A DNA stretch of 64,000 nt from Kribbella jiaozuonensis (GCF_005233875.1 NZ_SZPZ01000007.1:62001-126000); one strand, 5' to 3'. Counted from the first letter of the stretch, positions 1-8,249 are shown. A program made the numbers and translations. Notes: generated by a model from the letters alone, not told the origin.

Positions 1-285
1 CTCGCCGCGACGGTATGGCTGATGCTCAACCTCAAGACGAGCACGTGGACCAAGTTCGGCGTGTGGATGGTCATCGGCATCGCGATCTACGCCCTGTACG
101 GCCGCTGGCACAGCCGCCTGGCCAACGAAGACAGCTGGGACTTCGACCTCGGCGACACCGACCCCGGCACCGGCGGCCTACAAGCCATCCGCCCCGACCC
201 CGACCGCGAACTCCGAGCCATCCGCACCCCACCCGACCAGCAACACCCCCCAAAACCCACCCGCGGCAAACACATGCGCAACTAA
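1..285 (+). CDS. APC-family amino acid permease, C-terminal end (partial, 5' end outside window)
   Basis: The frame is open from base 1 to a TAA at 283-285, so only the last 94 residues are present. It starts inside a hydrophobic stretch, followed by a short Lys/Thr loop and one more membrane helix (FGVWMVIGIAIYALYGR). It ends in a hydrophilic cytoplasmic tail rich in Asp, Pro and Arg. A last helix followed by 'YGRxHSRL' and an acidic tail is typical of the cationic amino acid transporter type of APC permeases. That identification rests on a short piece. An internal ATG at 22 is not a real start, because the frame continues upstream of it. Confidence 0.65.
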   Translation, partial: LAATVWLMLNLKTSTWTKFGVWMVIGIAIYALYGRWHSRLANEDSWDFDLGDTDPGTGGLQAIRPDPDRELRAIRTPPDQQHPPKPTRGKHMRN

Positions 286-724
286 CCCACCCCACCTGCA
301 GCACGCTGTTCCAGCCACTCCGCGGTGCCCCACTCGCTGTACCCGCGCCACCCACGCCACGGCCCTCTACCCGCTCCGCAGTTCCCCACCTGGAGCACTT
401 GCTCGCCGGCGAGCAAGTGCTGAGATGCGCATCCTGAGCACGCGCCGAAGTCCACGCACCACAGGGGACGCGGGAGCTCGATCATGACGCCAGGCTGGTC
501 AGGGATGTCCCGCCCACCGCGCCATTGGCTCCGGGCCCGAGGCGGCGCCGCCTCTCGGGCCTCAGCTACCCACCCAGGGAGCGCGCCCGAGGCCGCGCGG
601 GACCAGCTGGCCGTACGCGATCACCGCGCGCGGGACATCGCCGGCTGGTCGCTTGGCCGATGCGCGATCAACTGGAGGGGCCAGGTGCTTGATCAGGAGA
701 CCGCTGTTCGCTCGGCCGGTGCGG
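286..724. other. Intergenic region without a supported gene
   Basis: Open frames here have no family resemblance and poor initiation context. Besides the palindrome at 394-421 there is an imperfect GC hairpin at about 535-560 (GCCCGAGGCGGC against GCCGCC-TC-TCGGGC). I see no promoter, tRNA or mobile-element end. Confidence 0.5.
394..421. terminator. 28-bp perfect palindrome, probable terminator
   Basis: The 14-base arms at 394-407 and 408-421 are exactly complementary with no spacer. The RNA would form a strong GC hairpin whichever strand is transcribed. It lies 109 bases after the permease stop codon. No T-run follows on either strand, so termination is inferred from symmetry and position only. 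Confidence 0.4.
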
Positions 725-1201
725 TCAACGGGCGGGTGGGCGCAGGTGTTCGGTCGTGATGTTGTGCTGTTCGGTTAGCCGTTCGGTGATCAGGGAGCGG
801 TGGCAGGCTGCGGGCTCGGCCTCGACGCACAAGAGGGCCGCGGTCCCGTTGGTCGGGAGTGCTGACACGATTGACGTTAGGTCGGCGTGGTCGAGGATCT
901 CGGTGGTGTAGCGCCGGACGTACTCGGATGCGAGTTCGCGGCGCGAACGCTTCCCCACCCCTTGCCGATCGTCCTCGGCGTACTGAAGCGTCCGCAGTTC
1001 GGTGGTCGGCGCGAGTTCAGGGTGATGTTGGTAAGCGATCCCCGCGTCTGCCAGGGCCTCCTGTAGCCGAAGCGAGTTCGCCCACCTGTACTCAGGCCCC
1101 CGCACGCCCCGCCGCTGCCGTACGTCGAGCAGCAACCGGACGTCGGCGTCCCGCAGCCGCTGGAGAAACGACGCCCAGTCGAACCCGTAGACGCCGATCA
1201 T
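725..1201 (-). CDS. DUF488 family protein
   Basis: DUF488 proteins are small, widespread and of unproven function. The chosen protein is 158 residues. It begins MIGVYGFDWASF, contains the family's basic R-Q-R-R-G-V segment after a 'LLLDVR' strand, and has the hallmark near the C terminus 'LLCVEAEPAACHRSLI'. In the family this Cys-His-Arg segment sits in a presumed active or metal site. The frame is open upstream to a TTG at 1297, but that extension is Arg-rich and unlike the family. ATG at 1201, or the GTG codons just before it, fits known N termini. The gene lies next to decayed gene pieces and has no clear operon partner. Confidence 0.75.
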   Translation of the reverse strand: MIGVYGFDWASFLQRLRDADVRLLLDVRQRRGVRGPEYRWANSLRLQEALADAGIAYQHHPELAPTTELRTLQYAEDDRQGVGKRSRRELASEYVRRYTTEILDHADLTSIVSALPTNGTAALLCVEAEPAACHRSLITERLTEQHNITTEHLRPPAR

Positions 1202-1289
1202 CACCACCCTCAGCACCGGAGACCACGCACCTCCGGCCGAGGGCACGACGACACGCGCATCAGCCCGTCGCTTGCGCCTAGCAACGAAT

Positions 1290-1391
1290 TCACCCAACTG
1301 CCGTCCCCTCGAGTTCGACCATCAGCGTGGGGATCGCGAGTCGTGTCACGCCGAGCATCGTGGTCGGCGGCGCCAGCACGGCGGGAGGATC
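1290..1391 (-). pseudogene. RidA-like (YjgF/UK114) C-terminal remnant
   Basis: Minus-strand reading ends at TGA 1290-1292 and encodes about 30 residues, including 'PPTTMLGVTRLAIPTLMVE' followed by LEGTAV. This matches the last beta strands and helix of RidA enamine/imine deaminases (typically R-P-x-x-T-x-x-G-V-x-x-L, then L-V-E-I-E). A stop at 1392-1394 closes the frame upstream and the catalytic part is missing. It is therefore a truncated relic, not a gene. It abuts a second relic on the opposite strand. Confidence 0.5.
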
Positions 1392-1393
1392 TC

Positions 1394-1600
1394 ATGCTCA
1401 CCGTGCTGGCCGTCGCTGCGGAGGAGGTCGACCCAGACGGCTGGCTGCGCCTCGAGGTCACCTTCCAAGACACACGCCATGCCAAGTGGGCCGTCTGGCA
1501 ACTCGCCGCCAACGCAGAAGTCCTAGCACCCCAGTCCCTACGGACCACTCTCCACACTCGAGCCACCACAATCGCAACCCGCTACGCCCCACCCTCCTAA
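1394..1600 (+). pseudogene. WYL-domain transcriptional regulator, C-terminal remnant
   Basis: The 68-residue reading contains 'DPDGWLRLEVTF', 'HAKWAVWQL', 'AEVLAPQSLR' and ends 'IATRYAPPS'. That is the C-terminal WCX extension of WYL-domain regulators (pattern: D-G-W-x-x-x-x-L-x-F, then A-x-x-x-L, then E-V-L-x-P-x-x-L-R, then A-x-x-x-A-x-x-Y). The helix-turn-helix and the WYL domain itself are absent. Immediately upstream lies a RidA relic on the other strand, so the junction looks like an old deletion or rearrangement. A short functional peptide cannot be excluded, but no ribosome site supports one. Confidence 0.55.
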
Positions 1601-1974
1601 CAGTTGCCGCCGGCACCAACCGAAGCCGCAGCAAGGGCCGGGCGCCACCGCTCCGGACGAGGACGGGTGGGGTTGGGCCAGGCGGCGAGGTGAGTTTGGC
1701 AGGTGAGGTGGTCAGATGGGGGCGGTCAGACGGGGGCACGTCGGGGGCACGCGGCTGGTCACGCAGGAGGCACGCCGGGGCAAGGCGGGGGTGGTCAGGC
1801 GAGGCTGGGGTCAGGCGAGGGGTGGTCGGGCGGCTGGTCAGGCAGCTGGTCACCGCAGGCAGGTCACCGCAGGCAGGTCACCGCAGGCAGATCACGCGGG
1901 CAGGTCACGCGGGTGGTCAGGCGGGGCTGGGGTCAGGCGACGGGTGGTCGGGCGGCTGGTCACGCGGGGCGTGG
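1601..1974. repeat. Repeat-rich, strand-biased intergenic region beside dprA
   Basis: This region holds no supported gene. It is dominated by G-rich + strand sequence built from variations on GGTCA/GGTGG. Besides the 14-bp array there is a longer direct repeat of about 43 bases (about 1801-1845 and 1923-1966) sharing 'GGCTGGGGTCAGGCGA' and 'GGGTGGTCGGGCGGCTGGTCA' with a few mismatches. It fills the gap between the regulator relic and the dprA stop codon. This looks like slippage or duplication of non-coding DNA at a synteny break. Confidence 0.6.
1848..1914 (+). repeat. 14-bp tandem repeat array
   Basis: Unit GGTCACCGCAGGCA occurs three times exactly (1848-1861, 1862-1875, 1876-1889). Two degenerate units follow (1890-1902 and 1903-1914) in which ACCGCA becomes ACGCGG. 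No spacers separate the copies, so this is a simple tandem array and not CRISPR. Confidence 0.85.
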
Positions 1975-3177
1975 TCAGGTGGGCGGGGGTGATAGGTGGT
2001 AGCCGGTTGGGGTTTGGGTTATGAGGGTTAGGGCTGTCAGGGCTTCTAGGGATTGTTGGGTGGTGGGGAGGTCTAGGCCTGCGGTGACGGCTATGCGGGT
2101 GGCGGGGGCTGGGTGGTGGACGGGGACGGCGTCGAGGGTGCGTTGGAGGTCGGGGTCGAGGGTGTCTGCGAGGGATTGAGGGGCTCGTGGGAGTTGGGTG
2201 AGGCCGGTGCCGTACGGGGAGATTGCTTCGATGATGTCGGCGACGTTGGTGGCCAGTACGGCGTTGCGTTCGCGGACCAGGAGGTGGCTGCCGGCGGACA
2301 TGCGGGAGGTGACGGGGCCGGGGACGGCGAGTACGGCGCGGCCGCATTGTTCGGCCCAGCCGGCGGTGTTGAGGGCGCCGCTGCGGATTGCGGCTTCGAT
2401 GACGACCGTGCCCTGGGTGGCCGCGGCGATCAGGCGGTTGCGGGCGAGGAAGCGGAGCTTGGTCGGCGAACACCCGGGAGGGAGCTCGGCAACCACCAGA
2501 CCCGCCTCGGCGACACGGCTGAACAGGGCTGAGTTGCGTTTCGGGTAGCTGACGTCGACACCGCAGGCGAGGACGGCGATCGTCGTCCCGGGAACTGCGA
2601 GCGCGCCGCGATGAGCAGCCGCGTCGATGCCGAACGCGCCACCCGACACCACAGTCACGCCGGCGTCGGCCAGGCCGGCGGAGAGCTCGGTGGCGACGTG
2701 TTCGCCGTACGACGAGCAGGCGCGGGCGCCGACGACCGAGACCGCACGAGTCAGGGATTGGCGGAGGTTGGCCTGTCCGCGGACCCATAGGCCGAACGGG
2801 ACGCCCGCGCGGCGGGTCAGCTGTCCGGCCTCCTCGAGGATCTCGACCTGGTCCGGCCATTCGTCATCGCCGGGAATCACGAACCTGGCTCCGGCGGTCG
2901 CAGCTCGCTCGAGGTCGCGGTGAGGGTTCGCGTCGGCGAGCCGGGTGGACCAGCGCTCCAGGCCGGGCGCGTTCTGCTGGAGGCGGTCCCAGATCTCCGC
3001 CGCCGGCAGCCCGTCGAAGACCTTCAGCGCGGCAAGATCTCCCGGCTCGATCACGCGGGACAGACCGGCACGCGCCAGACGCTCCTGGTCGCCGTTGCCG
3101 CCAGCAACAACCGGGCCGCCGCCGTCGCCTCCACCGGAGCCGGCTTCCGCACAGGTGAGTGTGGTGTTCGTGATCAT
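1975..3177 (-). CDS. dprA: DNA processing protein DprA
   Basis: DprA (Smf) binds incoming single-stranded DNA and loads RecA during natural transformation; its role in non-competent actinobacteria is unclear. The 400-residue protein has a SAM-like N-terminal part. The Rossmann-like DNA-binding core includes 'SGGAFGIDAAAHRGAL' (about 178-193), 'RFLARNRLIAA' (about 242-252) and 'SGALNTA' (about 266-272), all family signatures. The C-terminal 70 residues fit the winged-helix DML1 domain. The start overlaps the yifB stop by four bases (3174-3177), so the two are translationally coupled as in many bacteria. The first 30 residues are Gly-rich and unusual, so a later start is possible. Confidence 0.95.
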   Translation of the reverse strand: MITNTTLTCAEAGSGGGDGGGPVVAGGNGDQERLARAGLSRVIEPGDLAALKVFDGLPAAEIWDRLQQNAPGLERWSTRLADANPHRDLERAATAGARFVIPGDDEWPDQVEILEEAGQLTRRAGVPFGLWVRGQANLRQSLTRAVSVVGARACSSYGEHVATELSAGLADAGVTVVSGGAFGIDAAAHRGALAVPGTTIAVLACGVDVSYPKRNSALFSRVAEAGLVVAELPPGCSPTKLRFLARNRLIAAATQGTVVIEAAIRSGALNTAGWAEQCGRAVLAVPGPVTSRMSAGSHLLVRERNAVLATNVADIIEAISPYGTGLTQLPRAPQSLADTLDPDLQRTLDAVPVHHPAPATRIAVTAGLDLPTTQQSLEALTALTLITQTPTGYHLSPPPT

Positions 3178-4751
3178 GCGGGGAGTCCTTTGAGAGGGCG
3201 GAGATCGGCGAGCGGCGTCAGCGACTCGCCGGAACGGAGTTGGAAGGCTTCGTGGGTCTGGTCGGTGGTGGGCGTCGTCAGACCGGCCAGATCGGTGAGG
3301 GTCCAGGCCAAGCGGACTACTCGATCGAAACCTCGGGCCGTGAGGCGGCCGGCGGCGTAGTGGTCTTCGAGGAGTTTCTGGCTGGCGTCGTCGATCGGGT
3401 GCTCACGGCGCAGAACAGGTCCGGGGACTTCGCTGTTGAGGGTCCAGGCGGTATCGCGGTATCGATGCGCCTGGCGGTCGCGGGCGAGCTGCACCCGGTC
3501 GGCAACGGTGGCGGTCGACTCCGCGGGCTCGCCGTCGGTGATGGTGCGCGCCGCCGGGAGGATCTGGCGTTGGATGTCGAGGCGGTCCTTGATCGGGCCG
3601 CTGATCCGTTGACGGTAGCGGGCCAGGACCTGCGGCGTGCAGCTACAGATGCCCTGGTTGGTGCCGGACAGGCCGCAGGGGCACGGGTTCGCGGCCAGCA
3701 CGAGCATGAAGCGGGCCGGGAACTTCGCGACCGCGGCGGCTCGATGGACCTCGACCATCCCGGACTCGAGCGGCTGCCGCAGGGTGTCGAGCGTGAGCGG
3801 ATGCATCTCGGGCGCCTCGTCGATGAACAGGATGCCGCGATGGGCGCAGCTGATTGCACCGGGCCTCGGCACGCCCGACCCGCCGCCGACGAGGCTGGCC
3901 AGGGAGGCCGTGTGGTGCGGCGCGATGAACGGTGGCCGGACGACGAGCTCGGCGTCGTTGGTGAGCAGACCGGCGAGTGAGTGCACGGCCGATACCTCGA
4001 GCGAGTCGTCCGTGCTCAGGTCGGGCATCAGCCCAGCCAGGCGTTCGGCGAGCATGGTCTTGCCGGAGCCGGGCGGCCCGTGCAGGAACAGGTGATGGCC
4101 ACCGGCCGCCGCCGCTTCAATCGCGCGGCGGCCTTCGCGTTGGCCGATGACGTCGTCGAGATCGACAGCTGGGACTCGCGTCAGCGACTCCGACACCAGG
4201 CGTGGCTCGGCGCGGGACGGCGCCTCGTCGGGGACCTCGGTGCCGCGGAGTAGGGCGAGGACCTGACGGAGCGAACGTGCGCCGTACACCTCGATACCTG
4301 GGACGAGGCGTGCTTCGCCGACGTTGAGGTCTGGTACGACGATCCGGTGGAAGCCGGCTCGGGCCGCCGCCAGGGTCATTGCCAAGGCGCCGCGGACCTC
4401 GCGGATGCGACCGTCGAGGCCCAGCTCGCCGATGATCGCCGTCTGACGGAGCGCACCGCGATCGACGACTCCGGCCGCTGTGAGGAGGGACAGGGCGATA
4501 GCGACGTCGTAATGCGAGCCGGTCTTGGGCAGCGTGGCAGGTGAGAGCCCGATGGTGACCTTGCGGTCAGGGAATCGCTCACCGCTGTTGACCACAGCCG
4601 CGCGGACGCGGTCGCGGGCTTCGGACAGGGATGTGTCGGGGAGACCGATCAGGGTCGTCTTCGGCAGGCCTTGGGCGATGTCGGCCTCGACTTCGACGAG
4701 ATGGCCTTCCAGGCCGACCAGTGCGACGGACCAGGTCTGTGCGAGCGCCAT
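3174..4751 (-). CDS. YifB/ComM family Mg-chelatase-like AAA+ ATPase
   Basis: This 525-residue protein matches the usual family length. It has an N-terminal Lon-like domain of about 170 residues. The AAA+ Mg-chelatase domain carries Walker A GPPGSGKT at 225-232, Walker B 'GILFIDEAPE', and the C-rich 'NPCPCG' segment typical of YifB. The ComM relative in Vibrio is a helicase that helps integrate transforming DNA; whether this actinobacterial copy does the same is inference. It overlaps dprA by four bases and shares one base with the yraN stop (TGATG), so yraN-yifB-dprA is one transcription unit. Confidence 0.93.
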   Translation of the reverse strand: MALAQTWSVALVGLEGHLVEVEADIAQGLPKTTLIGLPDTSLSEARDRVRAAVVNSGERFPDRKVTIGLSPATLPKTGSHYDVAIALSLLTAAGVVDRGALRQTAIIGELGLDGRIREVRGALAMTLAAARAGFHRIVVPDLNVGEARLVPGIEVYGARSLRQVLALLRGTEVPDEAPSRAEPRLVSESLTRVPAVDLDDVIGQREGRRAIEAAAAGGHHLFLHGPPGSGKTMLAERLAGLMPDLSTDDSLEVSAVHSLAGLLTNDAELVVRPPFIAPHHTASLASLVGGGSGVPRPGAISCAHRGILFIDEAPEMHPLTLDTLRQPLESGMVEVHRAAAVAKFPARFMLVLAANPCPCGLSGTNQGICSCTPQVLARYRQRISGPIKDRLDIQRQILPAARTITDGEPAESTATVADRVQLARDRQAHRYRDTAWTLNSEVPGPVLRREHPIDDASQKLLEDHYAAGRLTARGFDRVVRLAWTLTDLAGLTTPTTDQTHEAFQLRSGESLTPLADLRPLKGLPA

Positions 4752-5107
4752 CAGGCCACACCTCGCAGGTGGTCCACGGTGGGTGGCGTGTTGTGGTCGA
4801 ACAGGACGCCGACGACGTCGATCCGGATCGCCGCCGGTTTGAGCTGATGGGCCTGCAACCAGCGGCCGGAGAGCTTCCTGAGCGTGGCCAGCTTCCGGTA
4901 GGTGATCGACTCCAGCGGGCTCCCGTAGTTGAGCCCGCGCCGGGTCTTCACCTCACAGACGACGAGCGTGTCGCCTTCGCGCGCGACGATGTCGATCTCG
5001 CCGAGCTCGCAGCGCCAGTTGCGCTCGAGCACAGCGAAACCGTGCTCGCTGAGATACCTCGCGGCGAGATCCTCGCCGTACCGTCCGACGGTGTTCCTGG
5101 TCCGCAT
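4751..5107 (-). CDS. yraN: YraN / UPF0102 family nuclease-fold protein
   Basis: 118 residues, the normal length for this family. Landmarks are 'GRYGEDLAARYL' at the N terminus, then 'ELGEIDIVAREGDTLVVCEVKTR'-like core positions (E-I-D and V-E/C-E-V-K-T-R). Together these form the D-ExK pattern of the restriction-endonuclease fold. The molecular substrate is not established for the family. It is coupled to yifB by a one-base overlap. ATG at 5107 matches known N termini. Confidence 0.9.
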   Translation of the reverse strand: MRTRNTVGRYGEDLAARYLSEHGFAVLERNWRCELGEIDIVAREGDTLVVCEVKTRRGLNYGSPLESITYRKLATLRKLSGRWLQAHQLKPAAIRIDVVGVLFDHNTPPTVDHLRGVA

Positions 5108-5182
5108 CGATGACCACCTCCGGCAGAGAAGATGCCGGGATCAGGCCATCGAAACGGGCCTCCGCTTCAGAATGTGGAAAAC

Positions 5183-5506
5183 TCAGCGACCGAAGTCGGA
5201 GTCCTTCGGGACTTCCAGGTCGGACTTCGCGAGCTCTTCGATGTTGACGTCGCGGAAGGTGACGACCTTGGCGTTCTTCACGAACCGGGCCGACCGGTAG
5301 ACGTCCCACACCCACGCGTCGGCCATCGTCACCTCGAAGTACACGTCGCCGCCCTCGGTCCGCACCTTCAGGTCGACCGCGTTGCAGAGGTAGAACCGCC
5401 GCTCGGTCTCCACCACGTACTTGAAGATCCCGACGACGTCCTTGTACTCCCGATAGAGCTGCAGCTCCATATCGGTCTCGTACTTCTCGAGGTCATCGGC
5501 ACTCAT
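5183..5506 (-). CDS. DUF2469 conserved actinobacterial protein
   Basis: A 107-residue protein of unknown function, nearly universal in actinobacteria just downstream of rnhB. It begins 'MSADDLEKYETDMELQLYRE' and ends in an acidic tail. It has no signal or membrane segment and is Tyr- and acid-rich. The start overlaps the rnhB stop by four bases (5503-5506), indicating coupled translation. Identification relies on both sequence and position. Confidence 0.92.
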   Translation of the reverse strand: MSADDLEKYETDMELQLYREYKDVVGIFKYVVETERRFYLCNAVDLKVRTEGGDVYFEVTMADAWVWDVYRSARFVKNAKVVTFRDVNIEELAKSDLEVPKDSDFGR

Positions 5507-6204
5507 CGATTGCTCTCCACTCCGGTGGGACTGGTCACATTCTGTCCCATATCGGGCCGCAGACTGCGGCGGACATTCTCAAACCGCCGTCGATGTTGCG
5601 GGCACGGGCCGTATTCGTCCAGTGCCGCCTGGTGTTCGGGCGTGCAGTACCCCTTGTGGATCGCGAACCCGTACTGCGGGTACACGGTGTCCCAGTGCTG
5701 CATCACCCGATCCCGGGTCACTTTGGCGATCACGGAGGCGGCTGCGATACAAGCCGCCACGCGGTCACCCTTCCAGATCGCCAGCCCTGGTACGCCGAGA
5801 CCATCGACGCCGAACCCGTCGGTCAGCACGTACGACGGGCGCACGTCGAGGCGGAACAGCGCCCGGCGGAGCGCTTCCACGTTCGCGACGTGCATGCCGA
5901 GCCGGTCGCACTCGGCGGCCTCGATCGAGACCACCGACCAGGCCAGGGCCCGCTTGCGGATCTCCTCGTAGCAGCGGTCCCGCGCCTTGGCGGTCAGCAA
6001 CTTGGAGTCGGCGAGCTCGGGGATCTGACCCCGTTTGCCCTCCGGCAGGATCACCGCGGCCGCCACCAGCGGGCCCGCACACGGCCCGCGACCGGCCTCG
6101 TCGACCCCGGCGATCGGATCCAGGCCGACGCGGCGCAGGGCACGCTCGTACCCGTACAAGCCGGCGTCTCGCCGTACCGTGCTACCGCGCGGCAACGCGC
6201 TCAT
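5503..6204 (-). CDS. rnhB: Ribonuclease HII
   Basis: RNase HII cuts RNA or single ribonucleotides in DNA hybrids. The 233-residue sequence has the first acidic pair in 'AGVDEAGRGPCAGP' (D35, E36), the conserved 'ADSKLLTAK' block, and an Asp in 'YVLTDGFG' (D129). The full acidic active site is therefore present. The N-terminal extension of about 30 residues (Arg-rich) is common in actinobacteria. It stands between lepB and DUF2469 in the minus-strand operon. Confidence 0.94.
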   Translation of the reverse strand: MSALPRGSTVRRDAGLYGYERALRRVGLDPIAGVDEAGRGPCAGPLVAAAVILPEGKRGQIPELADSKLLTAKARDRCYEEIRKRALAWSVVSIEAAECDRLGMHVANVEALRRALFRLDVRPSYVLTDGFGVDGLGVPGLAIWKGDRVAACIAAASVIAKVTRDRVMQHWDTVYPQYGFAIHKGYCTPEHQAALDEYGPCPQHRRRFENVRRSLRPDMGQNVTSPTGVESNR

Positions 6205-6255
6205 TCAGCCCTCCGCATCACACAACTCACCCTAGGCGTCAGAGGCGACAGGTTC

Positions 6256-7020
6256 TCACTTAGGTGGTGGCGTGAGCGATATCGAAGGTTTGTTCGGCGC
6301 CGGGCCGGGGGCCGGGACCGCCTTGAACGTGTCGGGTACGCCGAGTTTGCTCCAGCGACCCGCCGGCCAGACGATCGCGATCGCCCGTCCGGTGACCTTG
6401 TCGAGCGGCACGAACGCCGCGTCGCCCTGGTTGCCGCCGTTCGCGTCGAGGTCCTGCAGGTGCACACGGGAGTCTCCGGAGGCGGACCGGTGGTCGCCCA
6501 TCACGAAGATCCGGCCGGCCGGGACGGTGACCTGGAACTCCATCTGGGACGGGGCATCCCCCGGATACAGGTACTTCGTCTCGTCGAGCGGCTGACCGTT
6601 CACCAGCAGGCGGCCCTTGGAGTCGCAGCAGGCGACCTTGTCGCCGGGCATCCCGATCAGGCGCTTGATCAGGTGACCGTGGCTGGAATCCGGCAGCAGG
6701 CCGACGATCTCGAAGAACCGGCCGATCGAGCCACGTTTCTGGCCGCTCTCCTCCGGGCCGAGCCAGCCGCCCGGGTCCTCGAACACGACCACATCGCCGC
6801 GTTTGACGTCGGTGAGCTTCTCCACCACGACCCGGTCACCGACCAGCAGCGTGTTCTCCATCGACTCGCTCGGGATGATGAACATCTGCCCGACGAACGC
6901 CCGCAGGATCGACGAGACGATCAGGGCCCCGACCACGATCAGCACGAACTCCCGGGCTGCAGCCCCGAAGCCCGAACGATGGGCGGGTTTGGGGTCCGTC
7001 TTGGTCGGTGTATCGGTCAC
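6256..7020 (-). CDS. lepB: Signal peptidase I (second of two tandem copies)
   Basis: Removes signal peptides from exported proteins at the outer face of the membrane. 254 residues with one N-terminal membrane segment (about 23-45) after a basic cytoplasmic stretch. The catalytic Ser is in 'IIPSESMENTLLVGDRV' and the general-base Lys is in 'LIKRLIGMPGDKV'. The box 'GDHRSASGDSR' near the C-terminal third completes family S26. The start overlaps the upstream lepB copy by four bases (7017-7020). Two adjacent signal peptidases probably divide substrates. Confidence 0.93.
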   Translation of the reverse strand: MTDTPTKTDPKPAHRSGFGAAAREFVLIVVGALIVSSILRAFVGQMFIIPSESMENTLLVGDRVVVEKLTDVKRGDVVVFEDPGGWLGPEESGQKRGSIGRFFEIVGLLPDSSHGHLIKRLIGMPGDKVACCDSKGRLLVNGQPLDETKYLYPGDAPSQMEFQVTVPAGRIFVMGDHRSASGDSRVHLQDLDANGGNQGDAAFVPLDKVTGRAIAIVWPAGRWSKLGVPDTFKAVPAPGPAPNKPSISLTPPPK

Positions 7021-7766
7021 TTCTTCAGCCCCGGCTTCTTGAAGGTTTCCGGAGGACGCAGCATCGTCATCCGGTCAGACGGCCAGATTACGCAACAGGC
7101 CCGGCCAACCACGTTCTCGACCGGCACGAATCCGCCACCGGGGCCGCCCATATGGGCACGCGAGTCGGCGGATTCGGCGCGGTTGTCCCCCATCACCCAC
7201 AGATGGCCGGCCGGCACCAGCACGTTGAAGGGCACCTCGGACGGCTTGGCGTCCTTGAGCAGGTACTCGCGCTCGTCCAGCGCGATCCCGTTGACGGTGA
7301 TCTGGCCCTGCTTGTTGCAGCAGATCACCCGGTCGCCGCCGATGCCGATCACCCGCTTGACCAGGTGACCCTCGCCGCTGCGGGGCAGGATGCCGACGAA
7401 CTCACCGATCCGGCGGAAGGTCCCGGGCTGGGTCTGGGCCTCGTTCAGCCAGTTGCCCGGGTCCTTGAACACGATGATGTCGCCGCGGTCGACGTCCCGG
7501 TGCAGGTAGCTGATCTTCTCGGCCAGGATCCGGTCGTCCTTGGTCAGCGTGTCGTACATCGACTCCGACGGGACGTAGAACGCCTCCGCGACGAACAGCC
7601 GCAGGACCACGGTGATGACGAGCGCGAGCACCGTCACGGTGCTCATCTCGACGAGCAGGCTGAGCAGCGGATTCCGCTGCTTCAGCCTGCGGTGACGTCC
7701 CTTGCTGCGACGTGCCCTCGTGGCTACCGGGCGAGGGCGAGCTCGAGTCGCAGTGCTCGGCGCCAT
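7017..7766 (-). CDS. lepB: Signal peptidase I (first of two tandem copies)
   Basis: 249 residues. A strongly basic N terminus rich in Arg/Lys is followed by one membrane helix (about 37-60), the catalytic Ser in 'YVPSESMYDTL', the catalytic Lys in 'LVKRVIGIGGDRV', and 'GDNRAESADSR'. It is clearly paralogous to the next gene, with which it overlaps by four bases, but differs in the spacer regions, so the duplication is not recent. It follows rplS by 25 bases and is likely co-transcribed. Confidence 0.93.
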   Translation of the reverse strand: MAPSTATRARPRPVATRARRSKGRHRRLKQRNPLLSLLVEMSTVTVLALVITVVLRLFVAEAFYVPSESMYDTLTKDDRILAEKISYLHRDVDRGDIIVFKDPGNWLNEAQTQPGTFRRIGEFVGILPRSGEGHLVKRVIGIGGDRVICCNKQGQITVNGIALDEREYLLKDAKPSEVPFNVLVPAGHLWVMGDNRAESADSRAHMGGPGGGFVPVENVVGRACCVIWPSDRMTMLRPPETFKKPGLKK

Positions 7767-7791
7767 AGGAGACGGTCGTCGTTACGCGGCG

Positions 7792-8151
7792 TCAGGAGGC
7801 CGGGATCTCGCGCTTCTCCTTGATCTTCGCCGCCTTGCCGCGCAGCTCGCGCAGGTAGTACAGCTTGGCGCGGCGGACGTCGCCGCGGGTCACGACCTCG
7901 ATCTTCTCGACGATCGGGGTGTGCAGCGGGAAGGTCCGCTCGACGCCGACGCCGAAGCTGACCTTGCGGACCGTGAAGGTCTCCTGCAGGCCGCCACCCT
8001 GGCGCCGGATCACGACACCCTTGAACACCTGGACGCGGGACCGGTTGCCCTCGACGACCTTGACGTGCACGTTGACGGTGTCGCCGGGCCGGAAAGCGGG
8101 GATGTCGTCACGCTTGCTCGCGTTGTCGAGCTCATTCAGGATGTTGCTCAT
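7792..8151 (-). CDS. rplS: 50S ribosomal protein L19 (bL19)
   Basis: A 119-residue protein starting 'MSNILNELDNASKRDDIPAF', with the family core 'FRPGDTVNVHVKV' and 'FKGVVIRRQGGG', and the basic end 'LYYLRELRGKAAKIKE'. An upstream in-frame start at 8178 would add nine residues not found in L19. ATG at 8151 has a purine-rich ribosome site (GGAAGAGA) at proper spacing and is preferred. L19 sits at the 30S/50S interface. The gene lies downstream of a structured leader. Confidence 0.95.
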   Translation of the reverse strand: MSNILNELDNASKRDDIPAFRPGDTVNVHVKVVEGNRSRVQVFKGVVIRRQGGGLQETFTVRKVSFGVGVERTFPLHTPIVEKIEVVTRGDVRRAKLYYLRELRGKAAKIKEKREIPAS

Positions 8152-8172
8152 CAGGTGTCTCTTCCTCGCGCG

Positions 8173-8249
8173 TGCCACAGGTCACCCACGAATGTCGGTG
8201 GTGATGAAGTCATCAGAAGGCTGCCGGTCGGTGGTCACCCCCTGTGGCA
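8173..8249 (-). promoter_or_regulatory. Structured 5' leader of rplS (candidate autoregulatory element)
   Basis: On the transcript, a nine-base arm TGCCACAGG (complement of 8241-8249) can pair with CCTGTGGCA (complement of 8173-8181). The pair encloses about 59 nt. Within it, 8202-8215 forms a second hairpin with arms TGATGA/TCATCA. The closing stem ends about 22 bases before the L19 start codon, beside the ribosome site. Ribosomal protein leaders of this shape often mediate feedback by the encoded protein. That function is inference; only the pairing is visible. Confidence 0.45.

Noticed and set aside
286..724. Small genes in the gap after the permease
   Set aside because: All short frames lack family resemblance and ribosome sites; codon composition is not like the neighbouring genes.
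1848..1914. Possible CRISPR array
   Set aside because: Units are 12-14 bases and contiguous, with no spacers and no cas genes.
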